NCBI GenBank assembly: GCA_020348445.1 | Contig: CP070751.1 | Location: forward strand, 2,149,186 to 2,213,185 | From: Thermoplasmata archaeon | GTDB lineage: Archaea > Thermoplasmatota > Thermoplasmata > GCA-020350865 | Reading direction: 5' to 3' | DNA length: 64,000 bases | Shown here: one piece after another, positions 43,194 through 52,800 of the stretch | Numbering within the stretch: the stretch's first letter is position 1 | Layout: the number at the start of each line of letters is the position of its first letter | Made by a program: the position numbers and the translations under genes | Notes under the pieces: model-generated | Databases searched by the model: none | What the model saw: only the letters and a program-made list of their open reading frames with translations | What the model was told of the DNA's origin: nothing

Positions 43194-43751
43194 ATGGGGA
43201 AGGAAAAGTATATGTCTCCAGCACGAAAAATCAAAACTCTAAAAACAAAAATAATCATCGCAGGTGCCCCTGGTGCCGGTAAATCCTTCATTGCCCGGGC
43301 AGCCGATACCTGCATCCCCTCCCAAGAAATCGGGGTTTCTATTGGAAAGATATCCGAGACAATCGAGGATACATCAAGGGAAATAACACTGATGACCTGG
43401 GCCATCACCGAAGGGAGGCCAAGGGAGAGCACCCATTTAAAACATGCTCAGGCAGCCATAGTAGTGTGTGACTTGAATAAACCGGAAACCGTAGTTCAAA
43501 CTCCAGAGTGGGCAAATAGGATACTCAATTATGCCGGAGATATTCCTATTTTCTTTGCAGCAAACAATGTCAATCAAGGTTCACGAGATACTTACCGCCT
43601 TCTAAGAAGGGTGGCTAATAAATACAACTCCGCTTGTTTTCCCATTCTCGCAAAAGATCGGGAATCTGCAAGAGACCTTCTTGGGATAATCGCCTGGGAA
43701 TTATCTGATTATCTAGAGAGTGAAGGACAAGAGGAACTTGTGTCTTGGTAA
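43194..43751 (+). CDS. Small GTPase-like protein with degenerate G motifs
   Basis: The 185-residue protein has a P-loop GAPGAGKS in a Ras/Rab-like layout (KTKIIIAG strand, later AAIVVCDLNKPETV and IPIFFAANN strands). The usual DxxG switch II reads TWAITEG and the NKxD base motif reads NNVN, so nucleotide specificity may differ or be lost. Similar divergent GTPases occur in several archaea; a role is unknown. ATG 43194 is used; ATG 43212 follows GGGGAAGG and is a good alternative. It lies just upstream of a UspA gene. Confidence 0.75.
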   Translation: MGKEKYMSPARKIKTLKTKIIIAGAPGAGKSFIARAADTCIPSQEIGVSIGKISETIEDTSREITLMTWAITEGRPRESTHLKHAQAAIVVCDLNKPETVVQTPEWANRILNYAGDIPIFFAANNVNQGSRDTYRLLRRVANKYNSACFPILAKDRESARDLLGIIAWELSDYLESEGQEELVSW

Positions 43752-43868
43752 ATACATCTATGGTGTATGGAGGACCTTATTGTCCCTTTCATTTTTCAAC
43801 CAGATATATTATTACCAAAACGAAATCATTTTATTCTGAAATCCCATTCCCAGCCCGAGGTGCGGATC

Positions 43869-44339
43869 GTGAAAGAATATCAAAAAATACTCATTCCAAC
43901 GGACGGCTCAGAAGATGCCAATTACGCTGCCTTAAGGGGTTTGAGCCTGGCCAAGCTCATCGGGGCCAAGGTAACGGCCTTGCATGTTCTCGAGCATCCT
44001 CACTACCTGGGGGAGGTGCTAGCAGTAGGAGACATGATTCCTGTGGAGCCCCCTGAAATGAAGGAGTCTGATATGTACAAAGGCCTGGAAAGGATAGGTC
44101 AAGAGGCTGTGGATTTTATAAAAGAGGAAGGGGAGAAGCTAGGAGTCGAAGTGGAGACAAAAATCATCGAAGGGCATGCCGCAGATCAGATCTCCAAACT
44201 CTCTGAGAAGTACGATCTTATCGTGCTCTCAGCTCTGGGAAGAAGCTGCATGACAGACCTTCTTTTAGGCGGCGTGGCTGACAAGGTGGCAAGGCATGCC
44301 AAATGCCCTGTTCTTTTGGTAAGGAAAAAGAAGGATTGA
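43869..44339 (+). CDS. Universal stress protein (UspA family)
   Basis: The 156-residue protein has the Usp fold: KILIPTDGSEDA at the start and ALGRSCMTDLLLGGVADKVARHAKCPVLLV at the end as the ATP-loop region (longest form split here as ALGRSCMTDLL and GGVADKV). The usual G-S/T after LL is GG, so ATP binding may be weaker. GTG 43869 is chosen because GAGGTG lies 6 bases upstream and the length then fits the family; the open frame goes back to 43767 without a signal. Confidence 0.88.
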   Translation: MKEYQKILIPTDGSEDANYAALRGLSLAKLIGAKVTALHVLEHPHYLGEVLAVGDMIPVEPPEMKESDMYKGLERIGQEAVDFIKEEGEKLGVEVETKIIEGHAADQISKLSEKYDLIVLSALGRSCMTDLLLGGVADKVARHAKCPVLLVRKKKD

Positions 44340-44363
44340 AGATATTTTTTAATTGCAGATGTG

Positions 44364-45680
44364 ATGGATATGACGTCATGTATTGGAATTCGCAGAGAGG
44401 ATAAGAATAAATGGGAGCGGAGGGTTCCCTTAACTCCAGATCATGTGAAGAAACTCAAAAATGAGCATCTTGTGGATGTAGTTGTACAGCCCTCTGAGAT
44501 ACGCGCCTTTTCAAATGAAGATTATGAAAATGCAGGGAGCAAGGTTAATGAGAACCTTTCAGAATGCCCCACGATATTTGCAATAAAAGAGGTACCAATT
44601 CCTCTTCTAGAACCTAAAAAGACGTACGTATTTTTCGCACATGTCATCAAAGGTCAAGAGCACAACATGCCCATGCTGCGCAAGATGATGGAGCTTGGAT
44701 GCAATCTCATAGACTATGAAAAAATCGTAAACGAAAAAGGTTTCCGCCTGATATTCTTTGGAAAGTGGGCAGGCCTTGCAGGAATGACAGACACCTTAAC
44801 TGCCTTTGGATTGAGACTCCAAAACCAGGGTATATCCAATCCCTTTACTGATATTCAGTACGCCCATAATTACAAGGATCATCAAAAGATGCTAGCGGCA
44901 ATAACCCAGGTCGGAGAAAATATCAAGAATAACGGTCTTCCCAAAGAGCTAGTTCCCATGGTGGTGGGTCTTGCCGGTTACGGAAATGTATCCAAGGGCT
45001 GCCAGGAGGTTTTATCCTATCTCCCGGTACAGGAAATTCCCCCAGAAGAGCTGGCCTCCTTCTTCGGAAATGGAGATTTCTCAAAGAACTTGATATACAA
45101 AGTGGTCTTCAAGGAGGAGCATATGGTGGAACCCATCTCACCTGATAACAAATTCGAACTGTACGATTACTACGACCATCCACAAAAGTACAAGGGGACA
45201 TTTCGTAATCATGTTCCATACCTCACAATACTCATGAATTGTATCTATTGGGACAAACAGTATCCCAGGCTGGTTACCATTGAACTGGCAAAAGAGCTAT
45301 TTAAGGAGGGTAAGCAGCCAAAGCTGAGGGCAATAGGAGATATCAGCTGCGATATGGACGGTGCAATCCAGTTTACGAAAAAGTCAACCTCCATTGACCA
45401 ACCAACCTTTGTCTATGACCCAATGGAGGACAAGATAATAGATGGAATTGAGGGTAAGGGCATACTGGTTATGGCAGTGGACAACCTTCCCTGTGAATTA
45501 CCAAGAGAGTCTTCTACGCAGTTCGGAGATTCCCTTTTTGATTTCGTATCTTCCATAGCAGAAGCGGACTTTTCCTTGCCTTTTGGGGAGCTGGAACTTC
45601 CACCCCCAATCAAAAAAGCAGTGATTTTACAGAATGGCAAATTGACCCCTGATTATGAATATCTGAATAAGTTTTTATAA
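44364..45680 (+). CDS. Lysine-ketoglutarate reductase (LKR, AASS N-terminal type)
   Basis: The ~438-residue protein follows the N-terminal half of human AASS along its length: GIRREDKNKWERRVPLTP, an FFAHVIKGQEHNMPML segment, FGKWAGLAGM, AHNYKDHQ, AGYGNVSKGCQE (nucleotide loop), GDISCDMDGAIQF and GKGILVMAVDNLPCELP. LKR joins lysine and 2-oxoglutarate to saccharopine using NADPH, or works in reverse. The start is uncertain (GTG 44361, ATG 44364 or ATG 44370), with TATTTTTTAA about 20 bp upstream. The next gene is saccharopine dehydrogenase, so the pair forms a two-gene version of the fused eukaryotic enzyme. Confidence 0.88.
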   Translation: MDMTSCIGIRREDKNKWERRVPLTPDHVKKLKNEHLVDVVVQPSEIRAFSNEDYENAGSKVNENLSECPTIFAIKEVPIPLLEPKKTYVFFAHVIKGQEHNMPMLRKMMELGCNLIDYEKIVNEKGFRLIFFGKWAGLAGMTDTLTAFGLRLQNQGISNPFTDIQYAHNYKDHQKMLAAITQVGENIKNNGLPKELVPMVVGLAGYGNVSKGCQEVLSYLPVQEIPPEELASFFGNGDFSKNLIYKVVFKEEHMVEPISPDNKFELYDYYDHPQKYKGTFRNHVPYLTILMNCIYWDKQYPRLVTIELAKELFKEGKQPKLRAIGDISCDMDGAIQFTKKSTSIDQPTFVYDPMEDKIIDGIEGKGILVMAVDNLPCELPRESSTQFGDSLFDFVSSIAEADFSLPFGELELPPPIKKAVILQNGKLTPDYEYLNKFL

Positions 45681-45773
45681 ACATGCTTTCATCAAGAGAT
45701 TCAAAATATGTGATAAAAAATACTATTTATGAAAAACCCATACGGGCGCTTAAAATTGGTTGGAGGTAAAAAA

Positions 45774-47102
45774 ATGAGTGGAATTCTGGTATTGGGAGCA
45801 GGAATGGTGGCAGGGCCTCTAGTAAGATATCTTTTGGATCAGGACTTTGAAGTCAAGGTGGCAAGCAGAACCATAAGTAAAGCAGAAAAATTGGTGGAGG
45901 GTTATCCCAAGGGCAGTGCTGAATCATTGGACGTTGAAAAACCAGATGCCGAAAAGAAACTGGAGGAGCTTATATCTTCTTCTGATTTGGCTGTGAGCCT
46001 TCTACCCTATATTCATCATGTAATGGTCGCCAAACTTTGTATCAAACACAAGAAGAACATGGTAACGACATCTTATGTTAGTGATGCAATGAGGGCCTTG
46101 GATGAGGATGCCAAGAAAGCAGGGATTATCATAATAAACGAGTCTGGTGTGGATCCCGGAATCGATCACATGTCTGCAATGAGGATCATCCATAAAGTGG
46201 AGGAAGAAGGAGGTAAAGTGATCAGCTTCAAATCTACAACTGGAGCACTACCTGCGCAAGAGTCAAATAACAATCCCTTTGGATACAAGTTTTCCTGGGC
46301 CCCAAAAGGTGTCCTTCTTGCCTCCCGCAATGCTGCGAAGTGGCTGGAGGATGGTAAAGAAGTATCCATCCCGGGTGAGCAGTTATTTGAGAATTATTAT
46401 ATTCAGGATGTACCTAGTGTTGGGGCTTTTGAAAATTACCCTAATAGAAATTCCATACCTTACAAGGAAGTATACGGTCTTTCAGATGCCAAAACCGTTT
46501 ACCGCGGGACCTTCAGAAATGTCGGGTGGTGTGAGACCCTAAGATGTATCGTGGCCCTGGGCTGGCTTGCTGATGAGCCAGTTGAGAATTTTACAGGTGG
46601 AACCTATGGAGAGCTAACAGGGAAATTAATAGGTGCAGGTTCATCTGATAATATTGTCAATGATGTTGCAGCCTTTCTCGGTTTAAAGCCCTACTCAGCA
46701 GCGATCAAGAGGTTGAATTGGCTTGGTCTTTTTAGTGATGAGCCATTACCAGCAGACAAAAATAATCCATTGGATTATCTAAATGTCTTAACCCTTAAAA
46801 AGATGTCCATGGATAAAAAGGACAAAGATATGATTGTAATGCTTCATGAATTCGTAGCCGAGTTTCCCGATAAAAAGGAGTACATAACCTCCACATTGTT
46901 GGACTATGGAATTCCCGGTGGTGATACCTCAGTTGCAAGAACTGTGGGCCTTCCTGCAGCAATTGCAGTCAAGATGGTACTACAGGGGAAAATCGACCTA
47001 ATTGGGGTTCATATTCCAACAAAACCAGAAATTTATAATCCAATTCTAGATGAACTAGAAGAAATAGGGATAAGATTTTTAGAAAACCGCATCCCTATTT
47101 GA
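45774..47102 (+). CDS. Saccharopine dehydrogenase (glutamate-forming type)
   Basis: The 442-residue protein begins with a Rossmann motif (VLGAGMVAGPLVRYLL) and has the AASS C-terminal-type segments SLLPYIHHVMVAKLCI, ESGVDPGIDHMSAM, and YRGTFRNVGWCE. It would split saccharopine into glutamate and 2-aminoadipate semialdehyde with NAD. ATG 45774 is chosen for a perfect GGAGGT site 7 bases upstream; the frame from 45729 has none. It follows LKR by 93 bp and overlaps the convergent aminotransferase by 8 bases. Confidence 0.92.
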   Translation: MSGILVLGAGMVAGPLVRYLLDQDFEVKVASRTISKAEKLVEGYPKGSAESLDVEKPDAEKKLEELISSSDLAVSLLPYIHHVMVAKLCIKHKKNMVTTSYVSDAMRALDEDAKKAGIIIINESGVDPGIDHMSAMRIIHKVEEEGGKVISFKSTTGALPAQESNNNPFGYKFSWAPKGVLLASRNAAKWLEDGKEVSIPGEQLFENYYIQDVPSVGAFENYPNRNSIPYKEVYGLSDAKTVYRGTFRNVGWCETLRCIVALGWLADEPVENFTGGTYGELTGKLIGAGSSDNIVNDVAAFLGLKPYSAAIKRLNWLGLFSDEPLPADKNNPLDYLNVLTLKKMSMDKKDKDMIVMLHEFVAEFPDKKEYITSTLLDYGIPGGDTSVARTVGLPAAIAVKMVLQGKIDLIGVHIPTKPEIYNPILDELEEIGIRFLENRIPI

Positions 47103-48420
47103 CGGATTTAAGGGCCTTTTCGAAGATATCCAGTCCCTGATCTAGTTGCGATTCTTCAATAACTAGCGGAGGAATAAACCTTATTCCAGAGGTACCACAT
47201 GGAAGGAGGACAAGGCCGTTTTTGTAGCTCTTTACCAGTATCTTATCAACCTCTTTTTCTGCAGGTTGCTTGGTCTTTATGTTTTTGACAAGCTCAACAG
47301 CCTGCATCAAGCCGATTCCCCGAACATCTCCTATCAATGGGTATTTATCTTTCATTTCGTAAAGACGCTTTGAAACATGCTTTCCCAATTTCTCTGCCCT
47401 CTGACTCAATTTCCCCTTCTTTATCACTTCTATGGTGGCCAGGGCAGAAGCACAGGCAACGAGGTTACCTCCGTAGGTATTGGAATGGGCACCCGATACA
47501 CCAAAATCGTATTGCGCGTTGAAAACGGTGGCACCGATTGGCATTCCAGAACCCATACCCTTGGCAAGGCAAAGGATTTCGGGTTCAATTCCATGATGTT
47601 CCACTGCGAACATCTTACCAGTCCTTCCAAAACCTGCCTGGACTTCATCGTCAACCATGATTATTTCATGCTTTTTTGTAATCTTTCTTATCTCCTCTAT
47701 GAACTTTTTGGGAGGAACTATATACCCTCCTTCCCCCTGGACAGGCTCGAAGAACAGGGCTGCCACTTCGCCTGGGGGAACAAGAGAATTGAAATAAACC
47801 TCATCCAATATCTTGGCACACCATACGTCGCAATCAGGATATTCCATCTTGTATGCGCAGCGATAACAATAGGCATATGGAATATGGGTCACCCCAGGCA
47901 TCATGGGAAAGTATCTTTCCCTATGAACTGTTTTACTGGCAGTTAGTGTAAGGGAGCCCATGGTCCTTCCATGAAATGCCTTTATAAAGGAAATAAAACG
48001 GCTGCGTTTTGTCGACCACTTTGCCAGCTTGATCGCGCATTCATTTGCTTCGGTTCCGCTGTTTGTGAAGAACACCTTCTTTGCGAACTTACCAGGAGTG
48101 ATATTCACCAGTGTCTCGGCAAGATCGTTTTGGACATCATAGTAAAAATCGGTACCAGCAAAATGCATGAGTTCGCCTGCCTGCTTCTGCACTGATTCCA
48201 CGATTTTTGGGTGGCAGTGGCCGCAATTGACCACGCCCACACCGCTTGTAAAATCTATGTATGTATTTCCGTCCACATCCTCGATTATTGCTCCTTTTGC
48301 CTGCTTTGCCGCAATGGGTGAGGTCTTTGTGGCCGTTGCTATTAATTTATGGTCCTTGGATACGATTTTCCGGGCCTTTGGCCCTGGAGGAGTAATCTTT
48401 ATTTTTGCCTTCTTTTGCAT
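47095..48420 (-). CDS. Class III aminotransferase (GABA/ornithine-type)
   Basis: About 441 residues with PLP motifs: SGTEANECAIKLAK, KAFHGRTMGSLT, VDDEVQAGFGRTG and LAKGMGSGMPIGA with the Schiff-base Lys. Relatives include archaeal 4-aminobutyrate, ornithine or acetylornithine aminotransferases and broad-specificity amino acid racemases; I cannot tell which. Its position facing the LKR-SDH pair hints at lysine or 2-aminoadipate metabolism. A CYRCAYKMEYPDCDVWC stretch with four Cys could bind metal. ATG 48420 with GGGGTGG 5-6 bases upstream is preferred to GTG 48444. Confidence 0.88.
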   Translation of the reverse strand: MQKKAKIKITPPGPKARKIVSKDHKLIATATKTSPIAAKQAKGAIIEDVDGNTYIDFTSGVGVVNCGHCHPKIVESVQKQAGELMHFAGTDFYYDVQNDLAETLVNITPGKFAKKVFFTNSGTEANECAIKLAKWSTKRSRFISFIKAFHGRTMGSLTLTASKTVHRERYFPMMPGVTHIPYAYCYRCAYKMEYPDCDVWCAKILDEVYFNSLVPPGEVAALFFEPVQGEGGYIVPPKKFIEEIRKITKKHEIIMVDDEVQAGFGRTGKMFAVEHHGIEPEILCLAKGMGSGMPIGATVFNAQYDFGVSGAHSNTYGGNLVACASALATIEVIKKGKLSQRAEKLGKHVSKRLYEMKDKYPLIGDVRGIGLMQAVELVKNIKTKQPAEKEVDKILVKSYKNGLVLLPCGTSGIRFIPPLVIEESQLDQGLDIFEKALKSVK

Positions 48421-48641
48421 TTCACCACCCCTTGGGTGTGGCACTCCGTATATAATTGCAAGATAAAAGATTTATGTTGGATTATACTCTTATTATAGAC
48501 TTTCACAAGTATTCATCTTTTATCGGATAACTTCATCTTCCTGCTATCCCCCTATTACCGGTATTAATTGATAGGACACGATTTAAACACTGGATTATCG
48601 TCCGATTTATCATTAAAAACGCTATTTAACGCAATATTGCT

Positions 48642-48684
48642 AATTTTCAAGGAAAATTTATAAAATAATAACAAAATTTATAAA
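48642..48684 (+). promoter_or_regulatory. Duplicated TATA box with inverted repeat before HTH gene
   Basis: AAAATTTATAAA occurs at 48653-48664 and 48673-48684, 20 bp apart. AATTTTC at 48642-48648 and GAAAATT at 48652-48658 form an inverted repeat that overlaps the first box. ATG 48699 is 34 bp from the end of the first box and 14 bp from the second. Autoregulation by the HTH protein downstream is possible. Confidence 0.5.
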
Positions 48685-48698
48685 GATAAAATCTTATA

Positions 48699-49772
48699 AT
48701 GTCATCGATGTATACGAAGAGACTCACTAAAAAAGAGCAGCTCACGCTGTGGGGTTTGATAAACCACCCGAGTTTAAATGACAAGGAATTGGCTAAAAAA
48801 ACTCGCTTGAAGCTCTCAACAGTCACAGCGATAAGGAGAAGGCTGAGGGACAAGGGATATTACCAGACAGTGAATATACCTAATTTCTATCGCCTTGGAT
48901 ATGAATTGTTCAGTGTAATGTATGGGACTTTCAATGAGGCGGTTCCCATCGAGGCAAGAATCGAGAATTTTAGAAATTTCTCGAATAAATACCCCAATAC
49001 CATCTTTTCCATGATGAGTAGAAGCAACGGCATTGTTTTCAATGTTGCGAAAAATTACGCCGAGGCCAACTCACAATACGAGGAACTGGAAATGTTCTTC
49101 ACAAGCCATCATCTTACAGATGAAACAGGTTGGAGTAGGTTGATTTTCCCCTTCCAAACATCCATTTTCTGGAATTTTTTTAACTTTTCCCCTGTATTCC
49201 GCAACTCCTATGACATAAAAAGGAAAATCAACTTACAGGAGTTTTCATCACAAAAGAAATTGGACGTTATTAGATTGAGTAAAAAGGAGAAAAAGGTCCT
49301 ATTTGGGCTAGTTAAATATCCTGAGGAATCGGACAACAGCATAGCAGATAGATTCAACTTATCGCGGCAAGCTGTTTCGAACATTAAAAAGAGATTCATA
49401 AGTGATGATCTGATATTAACGAGAAGAATTTTAAATTTTGAACATACTGGGTGCGATCTGATAACGTTCGCGTACACCTTCTTTGGAACGAGAGCACCCA
49501 TCGAATCAAGGGGAGATGGTCTTAACTATACGAAAAAGTATGTACCAGCCTTTATTGGAATCTCAAGTAACTTTGAGAATATTTTACTTGCGGCCATAAG
49601 AAATTATTCTGAATATGAAAAACTGAAGGAAAAGATTCTTTCGTTCTATAAAACTCATCTTTCAATTGCAAGGCAACCTGAGATATTATTGTTCCCGGTG
49701 GATGATATTCGTTATAGCGAAATCCCTACATTCCATGATCTTTTGGGCGGGATGCTGGGAATGGAAGAATAA
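48699..49772 (+). CDS. Duplicated HTH transcription regulator
   Basis: The 357-residue protein is an internal duplication. Each half has a helix-turn-helix (ELAKKTRLKLSTVTAIRRRL near 30-50 and SIADRFNLSRQAVSNIKKRF near 220-240), then an effector-like alpha/beta region with F-S/T-x-x-Y/F-G-T-F and A/V-P-IE-R/S-R motifs. The layout recalls two fused Lrp-like units. Such a monomer could bind an operator with two half-sites. Ligand unknown. It is divergent from the aminotransferase gene across ~280 bp, so lysine metabolism may be its target; this is inference. Confidence 0.8.
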   Translation: MSSMYTKRLTKKEQLTLWGLINHPSLNDKELAKKTRLKLSTVTAIRRRLRDKGYYQTVNIPNFYRLGYELFSVMYGTFNEAVPIEARIENFRNFSNKYPNTIFSMMSRSNGIVFNVAKNYAEANSQYEELEMFFTSHHLTDETGWSRLIFPFQTSIFWNFFNFSPVFRNSYDIKRKINLQEFSSQKKLDVIRLSKKEKKVLFGLVKYPEESDNSIADRFNLSRQAVSNIKKRFISDDLILTRRILNFEHTGCDLITFAYTFFGTRAPIESRGDGLNYTKKYVPAFIGISSNFENILLAAIRNYSEYEKLKEKILSFYKTHLSIARQPEILLFPVDDIRYSEIPTFHDLLGGMLGMEE

Positions 49773-49817
49773 TAGAATAACTGAGTCCAATTTTGGCGGT
49801 TTGATTCTGCAAGACCA

Positions 49818-52800
49818 CTATAAGATCACATCTACCTCTCTTTCTAAAAGTTTCAGTTGACTGCCTTCTAATATGGAGGGGTTGACAGGGATAATCAAAA
49901 TCGAGTTTGCCACAGCCACTTGATCTCTCATGGACTGTATCAATCTAAGCACGGTAATGAAATTGTTGTTCGTAATAAGATATTCGATGCCAGAAAGCAG
50001 TATAACACCATTTTCGTCCCTCGAAAGGAACTGCTCCATGGAAAGGCTCAGTTTTTCCAGATTTTTAGGACGGATGGTATCCTTCTTTCCTATGTTGGAG
50101 AGCCAGTATACCTTAGTCTCGCCGAAGTTGAATTCGTCTTTCAATTTCTTGGGAAAGTCCCTTGTGAAACAGATCGCGCTATGGCCTTTTTCCACTGCCT
50201 GTTCGATAAGTTTGTAATGCTCATCAGTGGTTTCGCTTTTTATAAGATGTGTCCCTCCCCATTTCAGCTTCTCAATGTCCATGGCTTCCTCTTCTTCCTC
50301 TTCGGCTTCAACTGGTTCCTCTGCAACAGCTTCCTCGGATATAGGCTCCTCATAAACTGGCTCTTCAGGTAATACCTCTTCTGGCAATTCTTCCAGAAGA
50401 GGTGCTCCACATCTACTACACACTATTGCATTCTCTGGAAGCTGGGCCCCGCACAGAGGACAGAACTGCGGTTGCCCTTCCATCACCTTCTCTTCAACAG
50501 GGACCTCCTCCCTCTCCTCTGAGGCATATTTCTTGCAGCTGTAGCAGTACCACCGCTTATACTCCTCGATATAATTCAATACATTACCGCAAAATTCACA
50601 TAAGTTCACTGGCAGTTCTTTGGCCTTCTTCCTCGCCTCCATTTCTGCTATTGCCCTCTCAGTGACAATACTGATAGTGAAGCTCTCACCTTCAGCATTC
50701 CATTCGACGATGTAACCTTCTGAAAGCTCATCGGTAACAAAATCGAGATTCTGGGATCTGGTTTCCCTGGTAATGTAATCCTTCTTCCCCTCTAAAATAT
50801 CATAGAGTTCGTCGCTGATTTTAATCTTCGTATGTATTTCCTCTTCCACATGCAAATTCATTTCCTTTCGCATCTCCTGAATCCGCCTGATCATCTCTTT
50901 TGCGAAGCCTTCAGATCTAATCTCGTCTGTAATCTCCGTATCAAGGAATATAAAACCATCTGAGAACTCCTCCTGAAGAACACCCTTGGGCAAGGTCTCC
51001 ATGAAGGAGACCATGTTGGGCATGATTCTCACCTGCTGTCCCTCTATGCCAAGGCTGTACTCACCTTTTTCAATACCTTCTTTGATTCTCCTTGCGGATT
51101 GGTACTGAAGGAGGGCAGCAATTTTACTGGCCCATTGTCTGAAAACAGGACCAATGACCTCCATGTTGGGTTTTACCTCAAGCTCCATACCGCCCCATTG
51201 TTCCCCCATCCTGACGATCTCCAAAGCCTTGGCATTGGTTTGACGCAAGATTACGCTCTCCAAGGCCTCCACCGCATCTTCCACCTCGGGAGAGCCGGCC
51301 TTGACCACCACCAGCTTCACAGGCCATCTCAACTTTATTTTGGCCTTCTGTCTGGCACTTGCTACCCGTTCCACGATCTCCCGAGCTATATCCATCTGTC
51401 TGTTCAATTCTGAATCAACAAGAGCTTTGTCGTACTTTACAACAGGTGACATAAAAATCGTGGGCAGCTTCCCATCCAGATTCTGATAAGCCTCTTCTGC
51501 AAAATGGGGGGTGAGGGGCGCCATCAGGTTGAAGACGGTCATTAGCACCTCGTGCAGGACCTTGTATACGGCCAGTTTATCTGGCTCTTCGCTTTCCACC
51601 CATGTTCTATCCCGAACTAGTCTGACATACCATCTCGATAGATCTTCTAAAATGAATTCTTCCAGTTTACGACACGCGACGTGCACATCATAATTATTCA
51701 TGGCTGCAATCACATCTTTTTTAAGGCTTTCAGCCTTTGAAAGCAACCACTTATCTTCAATCCTCATGTACTTTCTAATGGACCGAAACGATGCTTTATC
51801 TGGCTCAAATTTATCTATGGACATGTAAGTTGTGCTGAATACATATACATTCCATAGTATGTTCAATGTCCTTTTAGCGTTTTTCACACCCTCCTCCGAA
51901 AACGAAAGATCGTCCCAAGGGGCAGATGTTTTGAGTAGATAGAACCGCAGCGAATCCACACCGTAATCCTTGATAATATCGAAAGGCTCGACTATGTTCC
52001 CAGAGCTTTTTGACATCCTTTTTCCCGCATCGTCCAATGCCCACCCATGCATAAGTACCGACTTATAGGGAATTTCGTCAAAGGCTATCACTCCAGCACC
52101 AAGTTGCGAATAGAACCAACCCCGGGTTTGATCATGGGCTTCGGTTATCCATTTACACGGCCACCACTTCTGAAATTCTTTTTTATCACCGGGGAATCCA
52201 AGCTGTGCCCATGCACATACGGCGGAATCGAACCAAACGTCCATTACATCTGGCACCCTTTTCATGGTGTTGTTACAATCGGGGCATGGAAATGTAATGG
52301 CATCTATCCATGGTCTATGAAGGTCCAGATCGCCTTTATAATTATCTCCTTCCGAAAGATCGTCAATAGAACCTATCACACGGATATTACCGCATTCGCA
52401 TTTCCATATTGGCAAAGGAGTGCCCCAGTATCTCTGCCTTGATATGCACCAATCCCTTGCATTGGATACCCAATCGTGCATTCTCGAAGAACCTGCCCAA
52501 TCAGGATACCAGGGGATATCCGCGATTTCCTCCAGCATATCATCCTTTATTTCTGTCACCTTTAAGAACCATTGATCTGTGGCGCGATAAATGATGGGGA
52601 TTTTGCAGCGCCAGCAGTGCCCGTACCTGTGGGTTACTTCATCATCGAAGAGCATCAAGCCCTTTCTCTTAAGTTCTGCAATAATGTAATCATTACCCTT
52701 TTTAATATCGATACCTGCGTATCTACCCGTCTCCTCGGAAAACCTCCCGTCCTCGGTCACGGGGCAGAAGGGTGGGATATCGAACTCCTTTCCAATTTCG

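Noticed and set aside
43745..44056. Plus-strand 103-residue open frame across the UspA start
   Set aside because: Wrong frame relative to UspA, which has clear motifs and a Shine-Dalgarno site at 43869.
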